Assembly (NCBI RefSeq): GCF_016756615.1
Contig: NZ_AP023262.1
Coordinates: 6,077,501 to 6,141,500 of the forward strand
Reading direction: 5' to 3'
DNA from: Mesorhizobium sp. L-8-3
GTDB lineage: Bacteria > Pseudomonadota > Alphaproteobacteria > Rhizobiales > Rhizobiaceae
Length of the DNA stretch: 64,000 bases
The notes below the pieces were generated by a model, which was not told the DNA's origin, made no database searches, and worked only from the letters and a program-made list of their open reading frames with translations. A program made the position numbers and the translations under genes. Shown here piece by piece: positions 37,361 through 45,721 of this stretch. Position 1 is the first letter of the stretch. Each line of letters starts with the position of its first letter.

Positions 37361-37693
37361 TCGCAGCGGCCGGAAGCAGGACTGAACGCGGAGCTGCGGA
37401 AACAGCAGCCGATACGAGGAGATCCTTCCCTGCTTTCATCCGGCGCTACGCCGCCTGATCGATACGGCAAGCAGACGAGAATCCGACGCTCGGAACCGGA
37501 GCGCCCCGGGGCTGGTTTCCGGCCATACGTCTCTTTGACCGGAACGAGCGGTCAGCGCCATATCGAGACGTTCGGACAAGCGATCGGGAAGGACGCGCTT
37601 TCGACCTTTTCACCGTCCTTCGACAAGTTCCCGGCGTCCCGCACCCTATCGGCGACCCTTTGGCGCCCGCAAGGTTCATGCGGCCCCAGTGAT
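37361..37693. other. Intergenic region between uracil-DNA glycosylase and AraC genes
   Basis: About 330 bases between convergent genes. The only feature I can support is one copy of a short interspersed element at 37491-37550, described separately. No coding sequence is visible. Confidence 0.4.
37491..37550 (+). repeat. Short intergenic element, copy 1
   Basis: It shares with the copies at 41461 and 50731 the left edge GGAACCG, the core TACGTCTCT-TGACCGGAACGAGC and, between them, GGTTT-TTCC. This copy is about 60 nt, more diverged than the other two, and has TTTGACC where they have TGACC. All three lie on the plus strand outside intact genes. Confidence 0.6.
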
Positions 37694-38668
37694 TCATATC
37701 CCAGGTGCCTCGGGGTACCGTCCGCGCCATACAGCCGGCGGCATCCCGATCTCGCGCTTGAACGCGCGCGTGAATGCCGCCTCGGACTGGTAGCCAGACT
37801 CGAGCGCAATCCTCACGATGGACTCATGTGACGTCCGCAGCCGCTGTGCCGCAAATTGGATGCGCTGCCTGGCCAGATAACGCATCGGCGGTTCGCCAAT
37901 CAGGCGAGTGAACCTGTCCGCAAAGGCAGAGCGGGACAGCCCCATTTCCCGCGCGAGTTCCTCGACCGTCCATCGATGCTCCCTGCTGGCGTGAAGCCGC
38001 GCGAGCGCCCGGCCGATTGCCGGATCGCGCAGGCCGGCAAGCCATCCGCGCTGGACCTGCGGCAGCGTCTCCACGTAGCGGTGAACCGCCTCCATGAACA
38101 AGCATTCCGCAAGCTGGGCCAGGATCGACGGCGAGTTGACGCGCCCTGCTGCCGTCTCCTTCGCGGCGAACCGGAGCGAGCTTGCGATCCAGTCGCTGGA
38201 AGCACCTTCTTCTACCGGGAGTTTGAGCACATTGGGCAATAGCTTGATGATCGGATCGTTCGGCATGTCGGTGCCCAGAAAACCGCACATGATATGGCAT
38301 AATGCGCCGCCGCCGCCGTAGTCGATGCGCGCCACTTTCCCATTTGTGGGAGGCAGGACCAATTGCTTCGCGCTAACCGGGGGGAGGCTCAGGTCGCTGC
38401 CGAGCATGTGGCCGCCATTGGTCGGAAAAACCACGATCTCGCCGGCCGTGATCTTTATCGGCTCCTGTCCGGCTATCTGCAGGAGCAGGCAACCCTGCGT
38501 GATGTAGTGATACGCAATCACGTGAGAGGGAAACGACATCCCCAGCAGGCCGACCTCGTCAGGTCCGATCGCCGAGGCGGTCACACACCAGGGGTCGGTG
38601 AAATCACAGTCGAGGAATATGCCGCCGCTCAGGCGCATTGTGCACAGCACGTCCAGCAATGCATTCAT
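37694..38668 (-). CDS. AraC-family regulator with cupin sensor domain
   Basis: 324 residues. Residues about 40-200 form the cupin-type AraC N-terminal sensor (HVIAYHYITQGCLLLQIAGQ, EIVVFPTNGGHMLG). Two helix-turn-helix motifs follow: WTVEELAREMGLSRSAFADRF near 233-253 and ESIVRIALESGYQSEAAFTRAFKREIGMPP near 282-311. The cupin form is typical of regulators sensing redox or metal/small ligands. It is divergent from the cupin gene at 38875, and their shared 206-bp region should contain its operator; it probably controls the cupin, DsrE-like and methyltransferase genes. Confidence 0.87.
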   Translation of the reverse strand: MNALLDVLCTMRLSGGIFLDCDFTDPWCVTASAIGPDEVGLLGMSFPSHVIAYHYITQGCLLLQIAGQEPIKITAGEIVVFPTNGGHMLGSDLSLPPVSAKQLVLPPTNGKVARIDYGGGGALCHIMCGFLGTDMPNDPIIKLLPNVLKLPVEEGASSDWIASSLRFAAKETAAGRVNSPSILAQLAECLFMEAVHRYVETLPQVQRGWLAGLRDPAIGRALARLHASREHRWTVEELAREMGLSRSAFADRFTRLIGEPPMRYLARQRIQFAAQRLRTSHESIVRIALESGYQSEAAFTRAFKREIGMPPAVWRGRYPEAPGI

Positions 38669-38874
38669 GAACGGAGCCCCCCGTCTCAGGCGGATCGGGC
38701 AAGGAATACGGCGTATCGATCATTCCGGGGCAACGCCATCGTCAATATCATACCACGAATTCAACGTGTGCGGTCTTGACCAGTCCAAAGAGGTGTGGAG
38801 GCCGAGTGCATCGGCATCGACCCCTGGTACGGTTTTGTCCTGAAAAGCGGACCAAGACCATGGAGGATGTCGCC

Positions 38875-39363
38875 GTGAATCACATCCGCATTTTCCCGAT
38901 CGTCGCCGCAGCCACCTCCGTAGTTGTCGTAGCCCTTCCGGCTGACCTGCGCGGCGAGGACGACACAATGGAGGGCAAGGTAGTCCTGCCGGACCAGATC
39001 GCGTGGGCGCCCGGACCTGCAGCCCTTCCGCCCGGGGCGGAAGCCGCTGTGCTCTATGGCAACCCAGGTGAAGACGGTCTGTTTGCGCTGCGGCTGAAGC
39101 TCCCGGCGGGTTATCATATTCCGCCGCACACCCATCCGAAGCCGGAGATCGTGACCGTCATCACCGGAACGTTCCGCCTGGGGATGGGAGAAACAGCCGA
39201 CCATGACGGAGCCCGGGTCTTGCCTGCCGGCGGTTTCCTTGCGCTCTCGCCGGGCGTGGCGCATTTCGCCTACGCGGATGACGGTACCGTCATCCAGCTC
39301 AACAGTACGGGTCCCTGGACGCTGACCTATGTCAATCCGGACGACGACCCGAGAAACAAATAG
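38875..39363 (+). CDS. Exported cupin-domain protein
   Basis: 162 residues from GTG 38875, chosen because GGAGG lies 8 nt upstream; ATG 38860 would add five residues and has no such site. A hydrophobic signal-like segment (IFPIVAAATSVVVVALPADLRGE) precedes a single cupin barrel: LPAGYHIPPHTHPKPEIVTVITGTFRLGMGE with metal-binding His-x-His and Glu near 83-92, and LSPGVAHFAYADDG with the last His near 131. Possibly periplasmic. It heads a plus-strand group with a DsrE-like and a methyltransferase gene. Confidence 0.8.
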   Translation: MNHIRIFPIVAAATSVVVVALPADLRGEDDTMEGKVVLPDQIAWAPGPAALPPGAEAAVLYGNPGEDGLFALRLKLPAGYHIPPHTHPKPEIVTVITGTFRLGMGETADHDGARVLPAGGFLALSPGVAHFAYADDGTVIQLNSTGPWTLTYVNPDDDPRNK

Positions 39364-39474
39364 CCGGCAGTCGGGCCGCGCGGTGCGGTTTTGACCGGTC
39401 CGCGGGATTCGCCGCACTCCTAGCCGCCGCACCGGTCCGGTGGCGGGGGAATTGACAAACTTGGGAGAACGGAC

Positions 39475-39843
39475 ATGGCTGAAACGCCTAAGGAATTGGT
39501 CGTGGTCATAACCCGTGGGGCCGATCACGAACTGTCTTCGGTTGCCTTCACGATCGCCAATGGCGGCATGACGGCAGGTCTGAAGGTATCGATCTTCCTG
39601 ACCAGCGCTGCCGTCGATCTCGTCCGCAAGCGCGCGGTTGAGGGTCTGGTCGTGCATCCGCTCGAGCCCTTGCAGGCGCTGATCAAGGATTTTCTCGCCC
39701 GCGGCGGGCAACTATGGGCCTGCACCCCTTGTGTCAAGGCGCGCGGCTATGAGCAGAGCGACCTGATCGACGGCGTTGAGATAGCCGGGTCGAGCGCGAT
39801 GCATGAGCGGATCCTGGCAGGTGCAGCGACGTTGAGCTTCTGA
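39475..39843 (+). CDS. DsrE-family protein
   Basis: 122 residues, with TTGGGAGA upstream of the ATG. It opens ELVVVITRGADHELSSVAFTIANGGMTAGLKVSIFLTSAAVDLVRK, the Rossmann-like DsrE fold, and carries GGQLWACTPCVKARGY near 80-95, with two Cys where sulfur-relay members have the active Cys. It may bind or carry sulfur or polysulfides. Located between the cupin and the methyltransferase genes, with gaps of 111 and 84 bp. Confidence 0.82.
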   Translation: MAETPKELVVVITRGADHELSSVAFTIANGGMTAGLKVSIFLTSAAVDLVRKRAVEGLVVHPLEPLQALIKDFLARGGQLWACTPCVKARGYEQSDLIDGVEIAGSSAMHERILAGAATLSF

Positions 39844-39927
39844 CACCTGCGGCGCGAGAAACAGGCCAAGCAGGGAAGCGTGGGCAAAGACGCGCGCGGC
39901 TGGGGCCGATCGCGGGGGGCAGTGACC

Positions 39928-40710
39928 ATGATTTCCACCGCGAATGTCGCCTTCGACCCGAAGGATCTGGAATCCAAAGTGAAGGCGATGTACCGCAAGG
40001 TCGCCGAGGATCCGCGCGGGGAGTTCCACTTCGAGATGGGCCGCCCGCTCGCCGAACGGCTCGGCTACGTCGCCGCCGATCTCGACCGAATCCCGGCGGA
40101 GGCGATCGAGTCGTTTGCCGGCGTCGGCTACCACTTCGATCTCGCCGATCTCAATGAAGATGAGACCGTCATCGACCTCGGCAGCGGTTCGGGCATGGAT
40201 ACCTTCATTGCGGCCCTCAGGGTCGGTCACGGCGGGAGGGTGGTTGGCGTCGACATGACGGACGAGCAACGGGCGAAGGCCGAGCGACTGCGCAATCGCG
40301 CCGGCATTCACCAGATCGCCTACGTCGAGGGTCATATCGACGATGTCTCGATTTCCGATGATTTCGCCGATGCCGTTCTCAGCAACGGCGTCATCAATCT
40401 CGCCCCTGACAAGGTGGCGGTGTTCCAGGAGGCCGCTCGTATCCTGAAGCACGGGGGGCGGCTTGCCCTTTCGGACATCGTCACGGAACGCCAGTTGCCC
40501 GACACGGTTGTCTGCAACGCCAACCTTTGGGCCGCCTGCATCGGCGGGGCCATGCAGCACGACAAATATCGTGCTGCCATCGAGGCCGCCGGGCTTCGGG
40601 TCAAGACGGTTCGGGACAATCCCAGCTACCGTTTCATCTCGGACAATGCGAGAAGCGCGCAGGAGAAATGGGGCGTCAAGAGCATTTCCGTTCTGGCCGT
40701 CAAAGGGTGA
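39928..40710 (+). CDS. SAM-dependent methyltransferase resembling arsenite methyltransferase
   Basis: 260 residues from ATG 39928, with GGGGGG upstream. The SAM-binding motif VIDLGSGSGMDTFIAA is near 77-92, VVGVDMTDEQRAKAE near 101, SNGVINLAPDK near 151-161 and ALSDIVTERQLPD near 182-194. SNGVINL-PDK and the later CIGGAMQ closely match ArsM-type enzymes (which have SNCVINLxPDK), but the Cys of the first motif is Gly here and only Cys 199 and 206 remain, so the arsenic-binding triad is incomplete. Its substrate may differ; no ars genes are adjacent. Confidence 0.72.
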   Translation: MISTANVAFDPKDLESKVKAMYRKVAEDPRGEFHFEMGRPLAERLGYVAADLDRIPAEAIESFAGVGYHFDLADLNEDETVIDLGSGSGMDTFIAALRVGHGGRVVGVDMTDEQRAKAERLRNRAGIHQIAYVEGHIDDVSISDDFADAVLSNGVINLAPDKVAVFQEAARILKHGGRLALSDIVTERQLPDTVVCNANLWAACIGGAMQHDKYRAAIEAAGLRVKTVRDNPSYRFISDNARSAQEKWGVKSISVLAVKG

Positions 40711-40804
40711 TGGAAGCGTTTTCACCCCCTCAACACACTCTTGACCGTCCTGGACGGTACCCTCGCCGACGAAACAATCGCTCGTCGGGCATGAAAATCG
40801 CCGC

Positions 40805-40866
40805 GGTGCCGCGAAGGGCGACTTCGCCAGGACATCCTCGATCCATCCGCGTGCGATCGCATGCAT
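40805..40866 (-). pseudogene. Truncated PaaI-type thioesterase gene (5' end only)
   Basis: From ATG 40866, with a good AAGGAGGATGG ribosome site, the frame reads MHAIARGWIEDVLAKSPFAAP, almost the same as the first 21 residues of the intact thioesterase at 49734-50153. After that similarity stops and the frame runs into unrelated antisense sequence of the methyltransferase gene. The break coincides with the left edge of repeat A. Confidence 0.75.
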
Positions 40867-40894
40867 TTGCCATCCTCCTTCTGCGGGAACCGGG

Positions 40895-41150
40895 TCAAGC
40901 GGCCGCCGAACGGCGCAGGCCGACGAATTGCAGTTCGGCAAACAAGGCTACGGTCAGCGCCTGGGCGGCAACGAAGGCGATACCGAGAACGTTGGGCGCC
41001 ACAGAACCGGAGATCCGCAGCCCGAAGCTGGCGACCACCCAAAGCACGTTGATGGCGATGGTATCGATCAGGACGAGGCGGGAAACCGTCTGGCGCCGCG
41101 CCGTGACCAGGAGAAGGGCGACGAAAGCCGGGCGCAACAGCGACGCGATC
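40895..41150 (-). pseudogene. C-terminal half of a small hydrophobic membrane protein
   Basis: The minus strand reads SLLRPAFVALLLVTARR, LIDTIAINVLWVVASFGLRI and GIAFVAAQALTVALFAELQF before GLRRSAAA and the stop: three hydrophobic segments of a family of four-helix proteins of unknown function. The first part of the gene is missing; upstream the frame runs into the antisense of the GntR fragment. A translatable frame remains to an ATG at 41251, but it adds no membrane-protein sequence. Confidence 0.6.
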
Positions 41151-41154
41151 ATGC

Positions 41155-41444
41155 TGTCCGCGCGGTTCCACGTCGGCATCGCGGAGATCGCCGACCACTC
41201 CGTTTTCACGGACTTCGTGCGCGACCTCGTCTCCCACTCCTCCCTCATCATCGCGCTCTACTGGAAACGGCGTGAAACGACCTGCGAGAGCCATGCCCAC
41301 CATGCGCTGGTCGACGCCATCGAAGCCCACAAGCCCGCGGAAGCGGCGGAGTTGATGAGGCACCATATGCTTGACCTCCTGTCGGGCCTCGACCTCACGC
41401 GCGCCAGCCCCAAGCCCGAACGCCTCGCCGACTTGTTGCGGTAG
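41155..41444 (+). pseudogene. C-terminal (FCD) fragment of a GntR-family regulator
   Basis: The plus strand reads FHVGIAEIADHSVFTDFV, RDLVSHSSLIIALYWKRRET, SHAHHALVDAIEAHKPAEAA and ELMRHHMLDLLSGLDL, the FCD ligand-binding domain of FadR-type regulators with the metal-binding His residues. The N-terminal winged helix is absent; before FHVG the sequence is the antisense of the membrane-protein fragment. The copy at 50455-50719 has the same junction plus a frameshift. Confidence 0.8.
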
Positions 41445-41460
41445 TGGTGGTCTGGCACCT

Positions 41461-41527
41461 GGAACCGAGGCCGTAAGGCCGCCTGGGGTTTGTTTCCTGC
41501 CGTACGTCTCTGACCGGAACGAGCAAC
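41461..41527 (+). repeat. Short intergenic element, copy 2
   Basis: 67 nt, nearly identical to the copy at 50731-50797. It contains the short hairpin GGCCG-TAA-GGCC and an imperfect outer pairing of GTTTGTTTCC with GGAACGAGCAAC around CGTACG. It lies just after the stop of the GntR fragment. Confidence 0.65.
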
Positions 41528-42070
41528 CGGCGCGACTTCCGGACGTAGGTGCATCATATGCATTTCGGACGTTGGTACTGCGCGAGTTCAACCCGTCCCG
41601 CCGGTTCGGAGCCTTAATTGGCATCAATAGAGCCTAACTCCCGCTTCTTGACACATGACGGCGCTGTGCCGCCTCTCTGAGGAACCGCAGGCTTACCACG
41701 GCGACGAGCACGATTCCGGCTACACGCCCGGAATCCTCCATGCGACGCTATCGATCGACGCTGATCAGTTGCAAGAAGAGGCCGCTCGGGAAGAACTGGT
41801 TCTTGATCGAAAGACGTTCGGTGGCACTGGCTTTCATGCGCGCCGCCTGCCCAAGGCTCCCGTCACCCGACTGCGGCGCCAGTTCGAACGCATTCATCGC
41901 GGCCAGTCTGCAACCGCGGCGGCCGGCATATGGCGCCGCACCTTATTCCGGGCCTTCGCCGACACTCTTGACGACACGCCACAAACTTATGTCTGCTGGC
42001 TGCCGCTCCATCTTATTCGGTCCGACCTTGCGAGCGAAGCCGAGAAGGCCTGCAGAACCGTTCGGGGGCC
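41528..42070. other. Unassigned stretch right of repeat A
   Basis: About 540 bases downstream of the FAD-oxidoreductase gene (minus). Plus-strand frames are open from 41655 and 41740, but they have no ribosome site and no recognisable domain. It may be decayed coding DNA; I cannot name it. Confidence 0.35.
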
Positions 42071-43492
42071 TCAGACCAGCAACGCGCCGGGATTCATAAT
42101 ATCGCGTGGATCGAGTGCACGCTTGATCTGTCGCATCACGGAGAGTTTCACTGGGTCGCCCAGCCGCCGTAGCTCCGAGGTGAGCTTGCGACCGATTCCA
42201 TGCTCGGCGCTGATGGTGCCCCCGAAGCGCACGGCGATGTTGTGTACGGCCATCTCCACCTCGAGTGCTTTCGCCTCTCTGTCGGGCAGGGCCCGCCAGT
42301 AGTCGTGTGGGAACATGAGGATATAGTGCACGTTCCCGTCCCCCAGGTGGGAGACGACGAGCACGCGGGCTTCCGGGAAGAACCTCGCCGACATCTCGTC
42401 GGCCGCCTCGATGAAACCGGCAACGGCCGAGTTGCGCACTGCGGTGTCGTGGACGATGCCGACTCCCTCGATCTTGTGCGCCTCAGTGACCGAGTGGCGG
42501 ATGTGCCAGATCTCTTTCGCCTGGGCCTCGCTCTGCGCGACGAAAGCATCGTCGGCGAGGTCGGCTTCCAGCGCGGCGGCCATCACCTCCTCGAGCGCGG
42601 AGACGAGGTCCGCTTCGGGGTCGGTATGGGCGAGCTCAATCATGACCGACCACGCCGGCGTGGCGTTGAAAGGCAGCCGTGTGCGCGGAATGTGCCGCAA
42701 TACGCAGTCCACCTCGGCCCGATTGAGCATCTCGAAGGCCTCGATCGTGTCGCCGCAGCGTTCCTGGAGGCGGGACAGTAGCTCGACCGCGGACTTAGGC
42801 CCGGTGACGGAGATCCAGCCGTGCGCAAACGTCCTGTTCGGCTGGCGCAGACGCAACGCAGCGCCGGTGACGAGGCCGAGCGTACCTTCCGCGCCGATCA
42901 GGAGATGCTTGAGGTCGTAACCGGTGTTGTTCTTGCGCAGCGCGTCTAGATCACGATAGATGCTGCCGTCCGGCAGAACCGCCTCGATGCCGCAGACGAG
43001 ATCGCGCATCGGGCCATAGCGCAGCACGCCGGTGCCGCCAGCATTGGTCGAGATCAGGCCGCCGATCTGGGCCGTCCCTTCGCTGCCGAGATGTAGCGGG
43101 AACTGCCGGCCCTCGGCGGCCGCAAGCTCGTGCACGCGCGCAAGAGCCATGCCGGCGTCCACCGTGAGCACGTTGGCGGCACGGTCGACGGCCCGCAGGC
43201 TCGTCATCTTGCCCATGCCGACGACGATCGCCGGGCGGCCGCCAGGGGCAGTCGGCACGGCGCCGTAGCACAGCCCCGTATTGCCGCCGATCGGGAAGAT
43301 CACAGCGTCGTGCTCGCGCGCTATGTCGACGACGGCAGCCGCCTCGTCGGTGCTCGCCGGAAGAGCGACGGCCTCTGCCGCGCCCGTCATGCGGCCGCGG
43401 AAATCCCTGACGAACGGTGCCATCTCGCGCTGGTCGGCGATCAGGCCTCGCTCGCCAAGGACCGTTCGGAGCCTATCGACCAGCGTGCTCAC
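42071..43492 (-). CDS. FAD-binding (PCMH-type) D-2-hydroxyacid dehydrogenase
   Basis: 473 residues from GTG 43492, overlapping the aldolase stop by 3 bp. The FAD-binding domain has VIFPIGGNTGLCYGAVP near 64-80, GSEGTAQIGGLISTNAGGTGVLRYG near 135-159 and LIGAEGTLGLVTGAALRLR near 195-213. The C-terminal cap has VVSHLGDGNVHYILMFP near 378 and the metal/substrate-binding ISAEHGIGRKL near 424. It belongs with D-lactate and D-2-hydroxyglutarate dehydrogenases and oxidises a D-2-hydroxyacid to the keto acid. As the last gene of the TRAP operon, it probably acts on the imported compound or the aldolase product. Confidence 0.88.
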   Translation of the reverse strand: MSTLVDRLRTVLGERGLIADQREMAPFVRDFRGRMTGAAEAVALPASTDEAAAVVDIAREHDAVIFPIGGNTGLCYGAVPTAPGGRPAIVVGMGKMTSLRAVDRAANVLTVDAGMALARVHELAAAEGRQFPLHLGSEGTAQIGGLISTNAGGTGVLRYGPMRDLVCGIEAVLPDGSIYRDLDALRKNNTGYDLKHLLIGAEGTLGLVTGAALRLRQPNRTFAHGWISVTGPKSAVELLSRLQERCGDTIEAFEMLNRAEVDCVLRHIPRTRLPFNATPAWSVMIELAHTDPEADLVSALEEVMAAALEADLADDAFVAQSEAQAKEIWHIRHSVTEAHKIEGVGIVHDTAVRNSAVAGFIEAADEMSARFFPEARVLVVSHLGDGNVHYILMFPHDYWRALPDREAKALEVEMAVHNIAVRFGGTISAEHGIGRKLTSELRRLGDPVKLSVMRQIKRALDPRDIMNPGALLV

Positions 43493-44388
43493 GCGGCAAT
43501 CGCTTTCGCCATGCCGGCATAGGCCGCTTCAAGTGCCTTGCGCGTTTCCGGCGTCGGGTCCGTGAGCGGCAGGCGCACGCCGCCGGCGCGCATGCCGGCA
43601 AGGCTCATATAGTATTTGAGCGGACCCGGATTGGTCTCCAGGAAGATCGTCTTGACGACCCGATCGAGACGCTGCTGATGCGCGATCGCAGCGTCGAGCT
43701 TGCCGTCGCGGGCGAGCTTGAACACTTCGATCCAGTGGTGCGGATAGACGGTCGCCGAAGCGAGCACACCGCCGCGCGCGCCGAGCGCCACATGGGTGGC
43801 GAAAAGCGGCTCCTCGCCGCTGAGCACGGCAAGCTTGTCGCCGGCGAGCTTCATCGTCTGGATGAATTCGGGCATGTCGTAGGACGAGCACTTCATGCCG
43901 ATGATTGAGCCATCGTCGGCGAGCGCGGCGATCGTCTCCGCCTTCAGCGCCACCCCGGTGCGGCGGGGAATTTCGTAGGCGAGCACCGGCGCGTCGACCG
44001 CATCGCGATACTTGCGGAAATAGGTGCGCATGCCCTCCTGCGTGCCAGCGGCATAATAGGGCGTGACCGTCATCACGCCGCTCGCACCGGCGGCCACGAA
44101 GTCGCGGCCCGCATCCACCGCGTCGGCGAAACCGGTAGCTAGCACGCCCGGCAGCACCGGCGCGCCGGCGGCTGCTTCGACACATGCCCGAACGATGTCG
44201 GCGCGCTCGCCGCGCGACAGGGCCGGATACTCGCCGGTGCCGCCGATCGGCACGATGCCGGTTGCGCCCGCTTCGATCTGGAAGCGGACCAGCGACCGCA
44301 GCGCCTCGAAGTCGACGGAGCCATCGTCCGTGAAGGGCGTGACGATTGCCGTGAAGAGGCCCGACAGGTCGTCTTTTTTCAGAGTCAT
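43489..44388 (-). CDS. DapA-family aldolase/dehydratase (dihydrodipicolinate synthase superfamily)
   Basis: 299 residues, with AAGGA 9 nt before ATG 44388. It keeps the family frame: GLFTAIVTPFTDDGSVD near 10-26, GIVPIGGTGEYPALSRGERADI near 39-60, the Tyr block VLAYEIPRRTGVAL near 134-147, and GMKCSSYDMPEF near 163 with the Schiff-base Lys. The family covers dihydrodipicolinate synthase, KDG aldolase, N-acetylneuraminate lyase, hydroxy-oxoglutarate aldolase and KDG dehydratase. The TRAP neighbours make a catabolic lyase or dehydratase of a sugar acid or hydroxyacid more likely than lysine synthesis. Confidence 0.87.
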   Translation of the reverse strand: MTLKKDDLSGLFTAIVTPFTDDGSVDFEALRSLVRFQIEAGATGIVPIGGTGEYPALSRGERADIVRACVEAAAGAPVLPGVLATGFADAVDAGRDFVAAGASGVMTVTPYYAAGTQEGMRTYFRKYRDAVDAPVLAYEIPRRTGVALKAETIAALADDGSIIGMKCSSYDMPEFIQTMKLAGDKLAVLSGEEPLFATHVALGARGGVLASATVYPHHWIEVFKLARDGKLDAAIAHQQRLDRVVKTIFLETNPGPLKYYMSLAGMRAGGVRLPLTDPTPETRKALEAAYAGMAKAIAA

Positions 44389-44410
44389 CCAGAAAATCCT
44401 TTCAGAAAGA

Positions 44411-45712
44411 TCATAGGAAACCGAACCATCGCGGCAGCGTCAATGAGATCGCAGGTACGTAGGTGACGACGAGCAGCACCGCCAGATTGGAGAGGAGGAA
44501 GGGCACGCTCTGGCGCACGATCGCGCCGAGCGGCACCCCGGATATCGTCGAGCCTAGATAGAGCGCCAGCCCGTAGGGCGGCGTCATCAGGCCTATCATC
44601 ACGTTGAGCACCATGATGACGCCGAAATGAACCGGATCGACGCCCATCGCGGCGAGCAGCGGCGTGAACAGCGGCGCAAACAGCAGAAGCTGCACGGAAT
44701 CGCCGATCCACAGGCCGTTGATCAGGAAGAACAGGTTGAGGAGCAGCAGCAGCGTCCACGGCTCGAGCTGGAGATCCTGCACGAGCGCCTGCAGCTCGCT
44801 CGGCACGCGTTCGTTGGCCAGCACCCAGCTTATGATGGTCGCGAAACCAACGATCAGATAGACGGATGCCGAAGTGCGCGCGGCCCGGTCGATGATGTCC
44901 CAGAACGCCTTCACCGACAGGTTGCGGTAGGCGAGCACGCCGACCAGCAGCGCGTAGGCAACCGCGATCGCGGCTGCTTCCGTTGCCGTGAAGATGCCGG
45001 AGATGATGCCGCCCAGGATGATCAGCGGCATGAAGATCGCCCAGAAGGCGCTCATGAAGATGTGGAAGGCGACGCCGAGGGTGAGGCCCTCGATCGGGTT
45101 CCGCGGAAAGCCCTTCTTGCGCGCCAGATAGAAGACGACGGCCATCTGCGCGACGCCGAGCATCATGCCCGGCACCGCGCCGGCCAGGAACAGCGCGGCG
45201 ACCGAGGTGTTGGTCAACGCGGAGAAGATGATCAGCGGGATGGAGGGCGGGATGATGGGCCCCTGGATCGCGGAACTGACGGTCAGCGCGGCCGCAAAAT
45301 CCTTCCGGTAGCCGTCCTTCTCCATCATCTTGATCTCGACCGGTCCGAGCGCGGAGATGTCGGCCAGCGCGGATCCGGACACGCCGGAAAACATCATCGA
45401 GCCGACGACATTGACATAGGCCAAGCCGCCGCGAAGCCGGCCGACCATCAGGCGAGAGAGGTTCACCAGCCGGTCGGTCATGCCAATCGCGGTCATGATC
45501 TCGCCAGCGATGATGAAGAGCGGGATCGACAGCCAGATGAAGACATCCATGCCGGTGAAGAACTTGTGGGCGTAGATATCGAGCATGCCGGCCATACCGG
45601 GCTTGATGACGAAGTAGGCCATCCCCGCGAAGCCGATTGCGAATATGACGGGGCTGCCCATAATCATGAGCACGAGCAGGAGGCCGATGACGATGAGAAG
45701 CGATTGGTCCAT
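44411..45712 (-). CDS. TRAP transporter large permease (DctM)
   Basis: 433 residues with about twelve hydrophobic segments. FAIGFAGMAYFVIKPGM is near 25, FSGVSGSALADISALG near 103-118 (a hallmark of DctM), and FLAGAVPGMMLG, ATEAAAIAVAYALLVG and NVMIGLMTPPYGLALYLGS near 365-383 follow. It is the sodium-driven transport subunit in the inner membrane. It lies 9 bp after the small permease stop and 22 bp before the aldolase start. Confidence 0.95.
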   Translation of the reverse strand: MDQSLLIVIGLLLVLMIMGSPVIFAIGFAGMAYFVIKPGMAGMLDIYAHKFFTGMDVFIWLSIPLFIIAGEIMTAIGMTDRLVNLSRLMVGRLRGGLAYVNVVGSMMFSGVSGSALADISALGPVEIKMMEKDGYRKDFAAALTVSSAIQGPIIPPSIPLIIFSALTNTSVAALFLAGAVPGMMLGVAQMAVVFYLARKKGFPRNPIEGLTLGVAFHIFMSAFWAIFMPLIILGGIISGIFTATEAAAIAVAYALLVGVLAYRNLSVKAFWDIIDRAARTSASVYLIVGFATIISWVLANERVPSELQALVQDLQLEPWTLLLLLNLFFLINGLWIGDSVQLLLFAPLFTPLLAAMGVDPVHFGVIMVLNVMIGLMTPPYGLALYLGSTISGVPLGAIVRQSVPFLLSNLAVLLVVTYVPAISLTLPRWFGFL

Positions 45713-45721
45713 CGGGCTGCC

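Larger units (their letters stand above)
40805..41527. repeat. Direct repeat A, left of the TRAP cluster (copy at 50092-50797)
   Basis: About 720 bp that align with 50092-50797 in the same orientation, with roughly 85-90 percent identity by eye. Contents in order: the first 20 codons of a thioesterase gene (minus), the C-terminal half of a membrane-protein gene (minus), the C-terminal domain of a GntR-family regulator (plus), and the short element. The right boundary (CGAGCAACC) is sharp. No transposase or inverted ends are seen. Confidence 0.82.

Noticed and set aside
39712..40941. 409-codon minus-strand frame across the DsrE-like and methyltransferase genes
   Set aside because: Only its first codons from 40866 onward are real (truncated thioesterase start); the rest is antisense of the methyltransferase.
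42200..42781. Plus-strand frame opposite the FAD oxidoreductase
   Set aside because: No ribosome site and no domain; the minus strand holds full FAD-binding motifs.
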